Counted from the stretch's first letter, positions 1 through 7,538 are shown. The stretch: 13,468 bases of DNA from JBCDBH01 sp039184055 (GCA_039184055.1 JBCDBH010000149.1:1-13468), one strand, 5' to 3'. Notes: generated from the letters alone by a model not told the origin. Made by a program: numbers and translations.

Positions 1-1
1 C

Positions 2-1162
2 TCAGTCTTCGTCGAGGGTGAGCTCGACGACTACCTTTTCGCCGCTCTCGACGTCGATCGTGACGCTTTCGGTCTCGTAACCCGGCCGTGAGATCTCGAT
101 CACATGCTCGCCCGGGGTGACGGTAAAGCCGTTGTTGTTGAACTTCAGCTCACCGGCGATACCGAGCAGCTGACCGTCGAGATAAACCGCCGCATCCTCG
201 GGTTCGACCTCGAAACGCAAGCGCCCGGGGGCGTCGCTGGTCTGGTCGCCGTCGGGACTCACGCGTCGCGCCTGGCTCCAATCCGCCGCTTCGGCGCGCT
301 CACGATCCCGCTGGATCCGGGCGTCACGACGCTCGGTGGTCTTCGGGAAGAGTTCGCCGGGCTTGGTGGCGGTACCGGGCTTCATCCGATCTTCGACGTC
401 GATCACCACGCCTGGATAGACGCTGTACTGACGCGAGATGGTCTCGTAGCCGTCGAGGTAGATGACGACATCGTAGGTGCCTTCGTCGAGCCAGAGGAAG
501 GTCGGAAAGCCATCGAGATCATCGGCCTGACCGACGTACCCGCCGTCGATCCAAATCTCGGCTTCCTCCGGTCGGACATCGAAGTCGATCGCGCCTTGAT
601 ACTCGTACTCACGTTGGTAGGAGTAATACGGGTAGCGCGGATAGTAGCGACCGTGCGACGACACCCACGGAAAGCCGAAGTCCCAGTAGAAATACGGTCC
701 GTAGTACACCGGATACCAGCGGTAGTAGTAGTTGTGGTAGCGGTACGAGTGGCGGTAGCGGTTGTAGTACGAGCCACGATAGCGGTAACGATCGTAGCGA
801 TAGCGGTCGCTGCGATAGCGATCGCCGCGATACGTGCCACGGTAGGAGCCGTAGGCCGGAGGCTCGGTGACCCGGACCGACGAGCCGCGACGGCTGCTGC
901 TGGATCGGCTACGCGAGCGCGTCGAGCTCGACGAGTCGGATCGACTCCGTGTCGAGGTGTTGCCACGGCTCTTGGTGGTCGAGCCACGGTTGCTACTGCT
1001 GCCACGGCTCTTGGTGCTGGTGCTGGTTTCGGGGCTCCGTTCGCGGACCTTCGGCTCGGTCTTGGCTTCGGCCGACATCGCGGCCGGCCACGCGACCACG
1101 GCGGCGAGCAGGACCGCGAAGACGAAGCGGCGGGAGCGGGTGATGCCGGTTCGCACGTTCAT
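2..1162 (-). CDS. Secreted low-complexity protein with two PEGA domains
   Basis: The product is 386 residues. The start is the ATG at 1160-1162, which has an AAAGGAG ribosome site 7 bases upstream (1170-1176) and opens a clear Sec signal peptide (basic RSRR, then a hydrophobic stretch to about residue 30, cleavage probably near AEA 33). An in-frame upstream extension to 1252 lacks these signs. Residues 40-98 are almost all Ser, Arg, Thr and Gly. Residues 103-186 are dominated by Tyr and Arg (many YR and RY steps). Two PEGA domains follow, at about 189-260 and 313-386, each with a Y/W-x-DG turn and a final G-Y-E before the last strand. PEGA domains are known in surface and S-layer-associated proteins, so a cell-envelope role is inferred. 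The gene overlaps the stop of the upstream glycosyltransferase by ATGA, so translation is probably coupled. Low-complexity composition makes orthology hard to judge. Confidence 0.88.
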   Translation of the reverse strand: MNVRTGITRSRRFVFAVLLAAVVAWPAAMSAEAKTEPKVRERSPETSTSTKSRGSSSNRGSTTKSRGNTSTRSRSDSSSSTRSRSRSSSSRRGSSVRVTEPPAYGSYRGTYRGDRYRSDRYRYDRYRYRGSYYNRYRHSYRYHNYYYRWYPVYYGPYFYWDFGFPWVSSHGRYYPRYPYYSYQREYEYQGAIDFDVRPEEAEIWIDGGYVGQADDLDGFPTFLWLDEGTYDVVIYLDGYETISRQYSVYPGVVIDVEDRMKPGTATKPGELFPKTTERRDARIQRDRERAEAADWSQARRVSPDGDQTSDAPGRLRFEVEPEDAAVYLDGQLLGIAGELKFNNNGFTVTPGEHVIEISRPGYETESVTIDVESGEKVVVELTLDED

Positions 1163-2100
1163 GGTGAATCTCCTTTCGGCTGCCTTCGCGCCCGTTCGTG
1201 CCAACCGCGGTGAAGGCCACGAATGTAGTGGTATCGCAAAACCGTTTCCCACAGTCGAGGCGCGGGTACAGGCAAGTTTTGCAAAACCCGGGCCAGAGTC
1301 TCGAGCCGACGTTGACGTGGCGCCTCGGGTATCGGTGGTGGTCCGTCGGACCCGACTCCTACCCAGCCGCTGAGCTCAGGGTGGAGCAAGGCGAAGACCA
1401 CACCACAATAACCCGCTTTTTCTTGGCGCTTCATGAAGCGATCGATGGTAGTGGGATGATCGTGAGCGGTGATCGCGTCGGCCCGGTAGAGCAACCGTCC
1501 GCCCCTTTTCTCCATGAGGCGATACCCACACTCGATATCTTCGTACGCCGGATAGGGAAAACGCGTATCGAAGGGCTCGGCGAGCAGTCGGCTGCGATGC
1601 AGAGAGAGGTTCGACGTGTAAAAGAAGTTGAATGGTACGCTGTCGGAATCCTCGATCAGCGCGTAACCGAATTGCAGGCCGTATTCGTTGATGTATTTGA
1701 GAAATGGCGTGAGGGGTACGCGGCGATGCCAGCCGGTATAGCCGATCACCGCCAGCTCTTCGCCGTCGCCACGCTCACGATGGGCGCGACGATGCGCCGC
1801 AAGCCATCCGGGCGAGGGGACGGTGTCGTCACCGAGAAAGGCCACCCAGGTGCCCTCCGCTACCTCGACACCATGGTTGCGAGCCGCCGCCGGACCCTGG
1901 TTGGATTGCTGGAGAATACGCACGGGAACACGGAACCGACGCCGGTTCAGATACGCGGCGGTGCCGTCCGCCGAACCATCGTCGACAACGACGATCTCGA
2001 AAGACGGCGCGTCGACCTGACGCTCGAGCGCGTCGAGCACCTCGGGCAAGACATCGAGACGTCGAAACGTCGGGATGACGACACTGACCTCTACGCTCAC
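1159..2100 (-). CDS. Family 2 glycosyltransferase (GT-A fold)
   Basis: The product is 313 residues if the GTG at 2098-2100 is the start. A GAGG sequence (2110-2113) lies 9 bases upstream, and the protein then begins directly with the first beta strand (SVVIPTFRR). An ATG at 2187 would add 29 residues without family character and would run into the sigma-factor region. Visible GT2 marks are VVDDGSADGT at 38-47 (nucleotide binding), FLGDDTVP at 88-95 (a DXD-like metal site reading GDD), and YEDIECGYRL at 186-195 (the ED acid/base region), followed by H213 and H215. It should transfer a sugar from a nucleotide-sugar donor at the cytoplasmic face of the membrane. Acceptor and sugar cannot be told. 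The stop overlaps the PEGA start, so the two form an operon. No transmembrane segment is evident. Confidence 0.9.
   Translation of the reverse strand: MSVEVSVVIPTFRRLDVLPEVLDALERQVDAPSFEIVVVDDGSADGTAAYLNRRRFRVPVRILQQSNQGPAAARNHGVEVAEGTWVAFLGDDTVPSPGWLAAHRRAHRERGDGEELAVIGYTGWHRRVPLTPFLKYINEYGLQFGYALIEDSDSVPFNFFYTSNLSLHRSRLLAEPFDTRFPYPAYEDIECGYRLMEKRGGRLLYRADAITAHDHPTTIDRFMKRQEKAGYCGVVFALLHPELSGWVGVGSDGPPPIPEAPRQRRLETLARVLQNLPVPAPRLWETVLRYHYIRGLHRGWHERARRQPKGDSP
1170..1176 (-). promoter_or_regulatory. Ribosome binding site of the PEGA gene
   Basis: AAAGGAG on the minus strand lies 7 bases before the ATG at 1162. It fixes that start and rejects the longer in-frame reading. It sits inside the 3' end of the upstream glycosyltransferase gene. 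Confidence 0.75.
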
Positions 2101-2114
2101 GGACGGGATCCTCG

Positions 2115-2173
2115 CTTGGCCAAGAACGGAAAATCGGCGAATCGGTGGACGAGGGTGAATACACTCGCGAGTG
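2115..2173. promoter_or_regulatory. Two palindromes in the divergent GT2/sigma intergenic region
   Basis: Between the GT2 start (2100) and the sigma-factor start (2202) lie two perfect palindromes: CTTGGCCAAG at 2115-2124 and CACTCGCGAGTG at 2162-2173. The 101-base gap must contain both divergent promoters, so these are candidate operators. No convincing -35/-10 or ECF-type promoter could be picked by eye. Short palindromes also arise by chance in GC-rich DNA. Confidence 0.3.
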
Positions 2174-2201
2174 GAGCGTACTACCATACGTGCGCGTTTC
2201 G

Positions 2202-2822
2202 ATGGCCGTTCAGCAGCAACCCATGATGGAAGACAGTCCGGTACTCACCGAGAAAGACCTGGTACGCCGCGCTCGCCAAGGCGACGTGGCGGCCCAATCC
2301 GAGCTGGCGCAACGACATCGCCAGGCCGCCTTCCTTCTGGCTTTGCAATTGTTGGGCAATCACGACGATGCACTCGACGTGACCCAGGATGCGATGCTGC
2401 GGTTCTTGACCAACCTGAACCGCTTCGACGCCAACCGCCCGGTGCGGCCCTGGCTCTATCAGATCGTTCGTAACCGCATCCACGATCTTCGTCGACGTCG
2501 CAAGGTCCGGCGTCACGACTCGCTCGACGAGCCTCGGGGGGACGACTTACCTCCGCTCGAGCTGATCGACGACAGCGCCGATCCCGAAGACGATGCGCGG
2601 CGTACCCAATTGCGAGTTCGATTGTGGCGAGCGCTCGACGAGCTATCGCCGAATCAACGGGAGATTCTGGTGCTGCGCGATTATCAAGACTTATCGTACG
2701 CCGAGATCGCCTCGACGCTCGGGATTCCGCTCGGAACCGTCATGTCGCGACTCCACGGCGCCCGTAAACGGCTGCGCACGATCCTCCAAGAGGATCTCCG
2801 CGCACTCCTGGATCATCACTGA
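2202..2822 (+). CDS. ECF-type RNA polymerase sigma factor
   Basis: The product is 206 residues from the ATG at 2202. A GTG at 2145 and the ATGs at 2223 and 2226 are alternative starts, and none has a strong ribosome site. Region 2 covers about residues 18-105, with the DALDVTQDAMLRFL core-binding segment (56-69) and the RPWLYQIVRNRIHDLRRR helix (82-99) used for -10 recognition. Region 4 covers about 138-195, with LSPNQREILVLRDYQDLSYAEIA and the helix-turn-helix IPLGTVMSRLHGARKRL (175-191). The linker is acidic. The layout and length match extracytoplasmic-function sigma factors. The next gene, 16 bases downstream, encodes a membrane protein with an anti-sigma-like head, as expected for a sigma/anti-sigma pair. 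Target promoters and signal are unknown. Confidence 0.92.
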   Translation: MAVQQQPMMEDSPVLTEKDLVRRARQGDVAAQSELAQRHRQAAFLLALQLLGNHDDALDVTQDAMLRFLTNLNRFDANRPVRPWLYQIVRNRIHDLRRRRKVRRHDSLDEPRGDDLPPLELIDDSADPEDDARRTQLRVRLWRALDELSPNQREILVLRDYQDLSYAEIASTLGIPLGTVMSRLHGARKRLRTILQEDLRALLDHH

Positions 2823-2838
2823 GACCCGAGGACCGAGC

Positions 2839-3276
2839 ATGGCTCGAACCACACCCATCGACGAAGAGCTCGTGTCGGGATATCTCGACGGCGCGCTCAC
2901 CCACACCCAGGCCCAACGGGTCCGGCTGTTGATCGAAGACGATCCGGACACTCGGATGCTCTTCGAAGAGCTCCGCGCGCTGCGCGATACCGCCCGCAGT
3001 ACGAAGTTCCATCTCCCGGCCGACGAAGACTGGCCCGAGCTGCCGAGCACGCGGAGCAGCTGGGTGGCCCGCAAGCTCGGCTGGACGGTGACCATCGTCT
3101 GGCTGTCGGTGGTCACCATCTATGCCTTGTGGCGCTTTCTCTCGGAAACCGGCGATCCGCTCGAGATCTTTCTCGTGCTCGGTCTTCCCGGTGGCTTTCT
3201 GTTACTTTTCCTATCGGTGCTGCTCGATCGCCTCAAGGCCCTCAAAAACGACCGCTATCGGAACATCCATCGATGA
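2839..3276 (+). CDS. Putative membrane-anchored anti-sigma factor
   Basis: The product is 145 residues from the ATG at 2839, with GAGG 7 bases upstream. The N-terminal 50 residues (DEELVSGYLDGAL ... LIEDDPDTRMLFEELRALRD) have the helical pattern of cytoplasmic anti-sigma heads. The His-x3-Cys-x2-Cys zinc motif of the ZAS group is absent and the protein has no cysteine at all. A short charged linker leads to two predicted membrane helices (about 80-101 and 108-130) with a very short acidic loop between them (SETGDP), then a basic C-terminal tail. Both ends should therefore lie in the cytoplasm, with almost nothing in the periplasm. The role, holding the upstream sigma factor at the membrane, is inferred from adjacency and the head sequence. 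The stop overlaps the next start by ATGA. Confidence 0.78.
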   Translation: MARTTPIDEELVSGYLDGALTHTQAQRVRLLIEDDPDTRMLFEELRALRDTARSTKFHLPADEDWPELPSTRSSWVARKLGWTVTIVWLSVVTIYALWRFLSETGDPLEIFLVLGLPGGFLLLFLSVLLDRLKALKNDRYRNIHR

Positions 3277-3590
3277 TCATCGTCACCACCGACACCATTC
3301 CCGATCGCTCGATCGAACGCGTTCTCGGGCTCGTCCGTGGCAGCGCCTGTCGTGGTCGCCACATCGGAACCGATCTCGTCGCCCACCTGCGCAACGCGGT
3401 CGGTGGCGAAATCCCGGAATACACCAAGATGCTCTCCGAATCGCGTGAGCAAGCCCTCGATCACCTGATCGAGCACGCTCGCGACCTCGGCGCCAACGCC
3501 GTGGTGGGCGTGCGTTTCACCACCGCCGCGATGATGGCCGGTGCCGCCGAGATCTTGGTGTATGGAACGGCCGTGGTGGTCGACGAATAG
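3273..3590 (+). CDS. UPF0145 / YbjQ-type putative heavy-metal-binding domain protein
   Basis: The product is 105 residues from the ATG at 3273, overlapping the anti-sigma stop by 4 bases. The pattern fits the UPF0145 (YbjQ) family over its whole length: an opening MIIVTTDTIP strand, IERVLGLVRGSA, a middle region with YTKMLSESREQALDHLIEHARDLGANAVVGV (50-80), and a closing AEILVYGTAVVV strand. Family members form pentameric rings; the label heavy-metal-binding comes from sequence annotation and no biochemical role is settled. There is one cysteine (C26). Its place as third gene of a sigma/anti-sigma operon suggests it is made under the same control, possibly as an accessory of the stress response. 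No separate ribosome site is visible, so translation is probably coupled. Confidence 0.88.
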   Translation: MIIVTTDTIPDRSIERVLGLVRGSACRGRHIGTDLVAHLRNAVGGEIPEYTKMLSESREQALDHLIEHARDLGANAVVGVRFTTAAMMAGAAEILVYGTAVVVDE

Positions 3591-3808
3591 CTCGAGCACG
3601 CTCGAGTCGCTCGTCGTTGGAGAGAGACAGCTTGCTGACGTGAGATCACGTCAGCCATGCAATGGGATCGATGAGGTTCGCTGTCACACTCCACAGGTAA
3701 GTTTTCTTCGATCTTCTTCACACGAGCTGTAGTAGTTTTTCTCTCACTTCACTACGCCAAGCTCTTCTCGGAGCCTGGTCATTGATGTTTATTCTTGGGA
3801 GAAAAAAC
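3591..3808 (+). promoter_or_regulatory. Intergenic leader with hairpin and 22-base inverted repeat
   Basis: Directly after the YbjQ-type stop lies CTCGAG-CACG-CTCGAG (3591-3606), able to form a 6-base-pair hairpin but lacking a T-run, so it is at best a weak terminator. At 3634-3655 are perfect 10-base arms, GCTGACGTGA and TCACGTCAGC, separated by GA; this could be an operator or an RNA stem. From about 3695 the sequence turns T/C-rich and less GC-rich, as in a promoter or leader. The beta-helix gene has a clear GGGAG site at 3797-3801. No -35/-10 pair was convincing. Confidence 0.4.
3634..3655. promoter_or_regulatory. Perfect 10-base inverted repeat with 2-base centre (candidate operator)
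   Basis: The arms GCTGACGTGA and TCACGTCAGC are exact reverse complements around GA. As RNA it would be a 9-base-pair stem with an AGAT loop. It is not followed by a T-run, which argues against a terminator. It sits about 150 bases before the secreted beta-helix gene. Confidence 0.4.
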
Positions 3809-4915
3809 ATGAAGAAACTCATCCTCCTCGCCATAGCGGTCCTCTTCGCGACGGTCGCTCATGCGCAAACACAAACCATCATCGTCTCACCGGGTGCGAA
3901 CACCACGGCGAGCGGAACCAACCTGCTCAATGCCGTCGCTGGTATCACCGGTAACAGCTGGGGCAACCGCTTCGTCGTCAAGATCGAGCCGGGTGTGTAC
4001 GATCTCGGAACGACACCCCTGCAGATGAAGGAGTGGGTGGACATCGAAGGCTCGGGCCGCGATCAAACCTGGATCTGGGGTACCGGACTGACCACGAGCG
4101 ACTGGATCAATTCCGGTCCTTCCGGTCCGCGCGGCACCATCAACGGCGCCGCCAATGCCGAGCTACGCGACCTCACGGTCCGCTCGCGCGATGCCGACTA
4201 CACCCTCGCTATCGCCACCGTCAACGGAGCCGATCTTTCGGTACACAACGTCACGGTGAAGGCCAATACCGGCACCTCGGGCTGCTGGGGGATCCGCTCC
4301 ACCAATGCCGACGTCAAGCTCGAGAACGTCAGCATTCGGGTCGAGTGCGCCAGCAACTACAACTCGGGGTTCAGCTCGCGCAACACCAGCCGGCCGAGCC
4401 TGGAAGATGTCGACATCCGATCTTTCGGTGGCAGCATCGCATCGACCAACATCGGCGCGTACATGGATGGCGCCGCATTGCCCGTTCTCTTCAAGGACGT
4501 GAGTATCTTGACCGGTGACTCGACCGCGGGCGGCCACGGGATTCACGTCGGCCCCAATACCAGTGGCAACCTCTATTTCGCGATCGTAGGCAGCCGGATC
4601 GCCGCCGGAATCGACGGCACCGCGATCGTGGCGAGCAGCGGCTCCGGCGCTCCGAGCATCGACGTGATGCGGAGTGAGCTCATTGGCAACCACGCGGTGA
4701 ATTGGGCACCGTCGGGTTCTCTCAGAATCCAACATTCGGTGGTCTCGACGACGTCCGGACAGGTGTTCTCTGGCCTGAGCATTGCGCCGCGATTAGCCAG
4801 CACACACTTCAACGATTCGACCGGCGCCACCGGTATTGCAGCGATTCCGGGTATCTTCTGTGCCTCGCTTTGGGACAACGCTTACACCTTCTACCCCAAC
4901 ACCTGCCCTCCGTAA
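3809..4915 (+). CDS. Secreted protein, probable right-handed beta-helix fold
   Basis: The product is 368 residues from the ATG at 3809, which follows a GGGAG ribosome site by 7 bases and opens a textbook Sec signal peptide (MKKL, hydrophobic core, AHA-Q cleavage near residue 19). An in-frame ATG at 3782 is rejected because it precedes that site. The mature part opens with IIVSPG and later has KIEPGVYDLG, a pattern seen at the start of pectate-lyase-like and other beta-helix proteins. It then shows many short strand-turn units such as NAELRDLTV, ADLSVHNVTV, ADVKLENVSI, PSLEDVDI, PVLFKDVSI and SLRIQHSVV, spaced about 20-30 residues apart. Four cysteines (159, 180, 351, 366) could form disulfides. 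No lyase or hydrolase active site was recognised, so enzyme versus surface-binding role is open. It ends 11 bases from the convergent glycosyltransferase. Confidence 0.82.
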   Translation: MKKLILLAIAVLFATVAHAQTQTIIVSPGANTTASGTNLLNAVAGITGNSWGNRFVVKIEPGVYDLGTTPLQMKEWVDIEGSGRDQTWIWGTGLTTSDWINSGPSGPRGTINGAANAELRDLTVRSRDADYTLAIATVNGADLSVHNVTVKANTGTSGCWGIRSTNADVKLENVSIRVECASNYNSGFSSRNTSRPSLEDVDIRSFGGSIASTNIGAYMDGAALPVLFKDVSILTGDSTAGGHGIHVGPNTSGNLYFAIVGSRIAAGIDGTAIVASSGSGAPSIDVMRSELIGNHAVNWAPSGSLRIQHSVVSTTSGQVFSGLSIAPRLASTHFNDSTGATGIAAIPGIFCASLWDNAYTFYPNTCPP

Positions 4916-4926
4916 CCCACGCGACA

Positions 4927-6273
4927 TCACTCAGCCATGATCTCGTCGAGCCGCGCGCGCTCCAGACGCGGCTCGGCGGGTAACCAGCGCGTGAAGGCTT
5001 CGCTGCCGAAGAGACGCCGATCGCCTGGGTAGGTGGGAATCAGATAAAGCGGAAAGCGCGCGAAGATCTCGCGATCGGGCACGGTGCGACGGGCTTGAAT
5101 CCGTCGTCGTTCGGCGTCGGCCGGATCGAGGTGACCGTAGAGCCAGGTGAGGGCGCGGAATTGGGCGACGGTGCGACCGTCGGCGACGGTCGGAGCGTGA
5201 TTGGGCGCGTCGAAGACGAAGCCCGGCAGGATCTTGCGCGCCGCTTTGCGCACCCCGCGTCGCGCCATTTCGCGCGCGCCGTGATCACGGAATTTGCGCC
5301 ACAGGGAGGGGTTCTGGACCGCTGGCGCGGCGCCAGCTGGCGCGGCGGCGCTGGAAGACGCAGGCTCGTCGATCACCACCGGCGCGGTATCGGCGATCAA
5401 GCCGGCATAGGGATCGAAGGTGAGCTGCTCGCCACCGGGGTTGTTCTGCACCAGGAGCGTCTGGGTGCGATGCCCGAGGGTGAGCTGAACCGCCGGCATC
5501 ATCGCTGGCCACAGCTCGGCATCGTAGTTCTTGTAGGCGGTCAGAAAGGCGTTGCGCTCGAAGAGAAAGCCACGGTGGTCATTGCCCAGGAGGGCGCTGG
5601 TCGCCATCGAGCGATGATGCACCACCGCGTCCGGTGAGAAGATCACCCGCTCGCCTCCCGACCACAGCCGCCAACCGAGATCGACGTCTTCGAGATACGC
5701 GAAGTAGGCGTTGTCGAAGCCCCCGGCGTCGAGAAAGGACTGCCGACGAATGAGCATATTGCCGCCACAGGCGAAGAGCAGCTCGTCGCCGGCGGCGGGA
5801 ATTTCGACCGTGTCGAGCGGCTGACGAAAGTCTTTTTGAAAGGCGTGACCGTCGAAGGTCATGATGCCGCGCCCGAAGTCGAGCCGGTCGCCTTGCCAAT
5901 CGACGATCAATCCAGAAACCGCCGCGACGTCGTCGGGCGCGCTCGCCAAACCGTCGACCAGGGCGGCGAGCCAACCCGGCTGGGCGCGCGTGTCGTTGTT
6001 GAGCAGAGCGACGGCGTCGGCATCCTCTGCCGCTTCGACCAGACGATTGACGCCACCGCAAAAACCGAGATTGACCGGGCTGGCGATCACCTTGACGTCC
6101 GGGTGGTTTTCCCGCAGCCAGTCGACCGTGCCGTCACGCGAGCCGTTGTCGAGCACCCACACGTCCCACTCGACACCCGGGTCGTGCTGGGTGGCGAGCG
6201 AGGGCAGACAGACTTCGAGATGGTGCCGCCCGTTCCAGCTGAGAATGGCGACCGCGACTTTGCGAAGGCTCAT
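4927..6273 (-). CDS. GT2 glycosyltransferase, rhamnosyltransferase-like
   Basis: The product is 448 residues from the ATG at 6271-6273, which overlaps the stop of the upstream GT4 gene as ATGA. Longer upstream reading is out of keeping with the family. Marks of the WbbL/RfbF-like GT2 group are ILSWNG at 10-15, VLDNGSRDGT at 40-49, NLGFCGGVN at 68-76, LNNDTRAQPGWL (DXD region) at 91-102, FACGGNMLIRR at 167-177, and YLEDVDLGWRLW at 193-204 followed by HH at 219-220. After about residue 290 comes an Ala/Pro-rich linker and a C-terminal region of some 130 residues with many Arg and Trp, which was not recognised. It is the last gene of the three-gene minus-strand glycan operon. The sugar is not proven; rhamnose is a family-based guess. 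Confidence 0.9.
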   Translation of the reverse strand: MSLRKVAVAILSWNGRHHLEVCLPSLATQHDPGVEWDVWVLDNGSRDGTVDWLRENHPDVKVIASPVNLGFCGGVNRLVEAAEDADAVALLNNDTRAQPGWLAALVDGLASAPDDVAAVSGLIVDWQGDRLDFGRGIMTFDGHAFQKDFRQPLDTVEIPAAGDELLFACGGNMLIRRQSFLDAGGFDNAYFAYLEDVDLGWRLWSGGERVIFSPDAVVHHRSMATSALLGNDHRGFLFERNAFLTAYKNYDAELWPAMMPAVQLTLGHRTQTLLVQNNPGGEQLTFDPYAGLIADTAPVVIDEPASSSAAAPAGAAPAVQNPSLWRKFRDHGAREMARRGVRKAARKILPGFVFDAPNHAPTVADGRTVAQFRALTWLYGHLDPADAERRRIQARRTVPDREIFARFPLYLIPTYPGDRRLFGSEAFTRWLPAEPRLERARLDEIMAE

Positions 6274-7538
6274 GAGGCGTTCCGTCCGAGCTGACGTCGC
6301 AACCAGCGTTTGGCGCGAAAACGAAGCGAGTCGGGTGGGCTGTGGGTGGTGGCGCGAAAGGCGAAGTCTTCCTTGGTGGGATCGCGCCGGGGCTGGGTGG
6401 CGAACCGTACCACCGGCTCGAGCACCCGTGGCCAGGTGAAGGCTTCGAGCAGCTCGCGACCGTGCGTGGCGCGACGCTGCACCACGCCAGCCTCGCCTTT
6501 GAGGATCTCGGTGAGGGCGGTCGCCACCGCCGCCGGATCCCCCGGAGGCACCAGCCACCCCGCATCGTGCTCACGCAACAATCGACTCATGCCACCGCCT
6601 TCGGTGGCGATCACCGGACATTCGGCCGCCAAAGCGTCGAGAAAACGCGTCCGTAACGACAGATGCGTCTCCACACTCGGGAGATGGGTCGACACGACGA
6701 GATCGACGTCACGGAGCAGATCCCAACGCCGCGCGGCGGGCAGCCAATCGAGCACCTTCACCCGCTCCTGCCACCAGCCGCGTTGGCGACACCAGCTCTC
6801 GACCTGGTCGAAGAGCCGCTGTGGGGTCGAGCCGGGGTTGGGATTGCGGATCAGCAAGAGATGCCAGTCGGGACGATCGAGCGTTTCGAGAGCGTCGAGC
6901 ACCGGCCACGGGTCGTACCAATCGTAGAGACCGCCGAAGAGCAGGCGACGCACGCCGTCTTCCACCGGTGGTAGGACGGGTTCGTGCGCCGAGAGCTCGG
7001 TGGATATACCGAACGGCACGACGTCGATCAAACCGCTGAGATCGGGATCGTCGGCGACTCGATACGGATTGACCCGGCCGAGCGCGGCGAGAAAGCCGAT
7101 GTAGAACTGACGCTGTTCCTCGCACGAGCAGAGGAAGAAATCGCCCCGCGACATCTGCAACACCCAGGTGGCGTGATCGTTGCGATACGGATCGAGCCCG
7201 AGCGTGTCGACGTAGCTGAGGTTTTCGACCAGCCAGGGATCGTAGAGATCGACCATCGTCGGCAGGCTCGGCACCTCGATCAGCAGATCGTTCATCAGCT
7301 GACCCTGCCCGACGACCGCGTCGCAATCGTCGAGCAGCGCCGCCAGCGCCCCACGTTCGAAGCGTCTGACGTCGGCTACCGGCAGATCGCTCGGCACCTC
7401 GGCGGGATCGCCCGCGGTCACCAGCACGACGTCGAGACCGGGCCGGGGCAGACGTCGCGCCATCTCGAGATAGCGAATGCCGATTCCCGCCATCTTCGGC
7501 CGGATCGGTTCGCTCGGCAGCAAGGCCAATCGACTCAC
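6270..7538 (-). CDS. GT4-like glycosyltransferase (GT-B fold)
   Basis: The product is 422 residues if it starts at the GTG at 7536-7538. That codon overlaps the upstream stop as GTGA and has AAAGG (7547-7551) 8 bases before it. An ATG at 7557-7559 and a GTG at 7572-7574 are in frame but lack a ribosome site. The N-terminal Rossmann domain opens with LALLPSEPIRPKMAGIGIRYLEMARRL, a pattern of GT4-like enzymes in polysaccharide clusters, where the GxGxR element helps bind the donor. The C-terminal half has LLFGGLYDWYDP (199-210), a donor-site region VVSTHLPSVETHLSLRTRFLDALAAECPVIATEGGG (281-316) and GWLVPPGDPAAVATAL (327-342). The classical E-x7-E motif is not clear. The tail from 380 is basic. 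It should act at the inner membrane in glycan assembly. Confidence 0.88.
   Translation of the reverse strand: MSRLALLPSEPIRPKMAGIGIRYLEMARRLPRPGLDVVLVTAGDPAEVPSDLPVADVRRFERGALAALLDDCDAVVGQGQLMNDLLIEVPSLPTMVDLYDPWLVENLSYVDTLGLDPYRNDHATWVLQMSRGDFFLCSCEEQRQFYIGFLAALGRVNPYRVADDPDLSGLIDVVPFGISTELSAHEPVLPPVEDGVRRLLFGGLYDWYDPWPVLDALETLDRPDWHLLLIRNPNPGSTPQRLFDQVESWCRQRGWWQERVKVLDWLPAARRWDLLRDVDLVVSTHLPSVETHLSLRTRFLDALAAECPVIATEGGGMSRLLREHDAGWLVPPGDPAAVATALTEILKGEAGVVQRRATHGRELLEAFTWPRVLEPVVRFATQPRRDPTKEDFAFRATTHSPPDSLRFRAKRWLRRQLGRNAS

Noticed and set aside
104..1213. Long plus-strand reading frame (369 codons) opposite the PEGA gene
   Set aside because: It is antisense to a gene with signal peptide, ribosome site and two recognisable domains; its translation is Val/Ala/Arg-rich without family character, as expected for a complement of GC-biased codons.
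3591..3606. Rho-independent terminator after the sigma operon
   Set aside because: The hairpin CTCGAG/CTCGAG is short and has no T-run after it.
4916..4926. Bidirectional terminator between the convergent beta-helix and GT2 genes
   Set aside because: Only 11 bases separate the stop codons and no inverted repeat is visible there.
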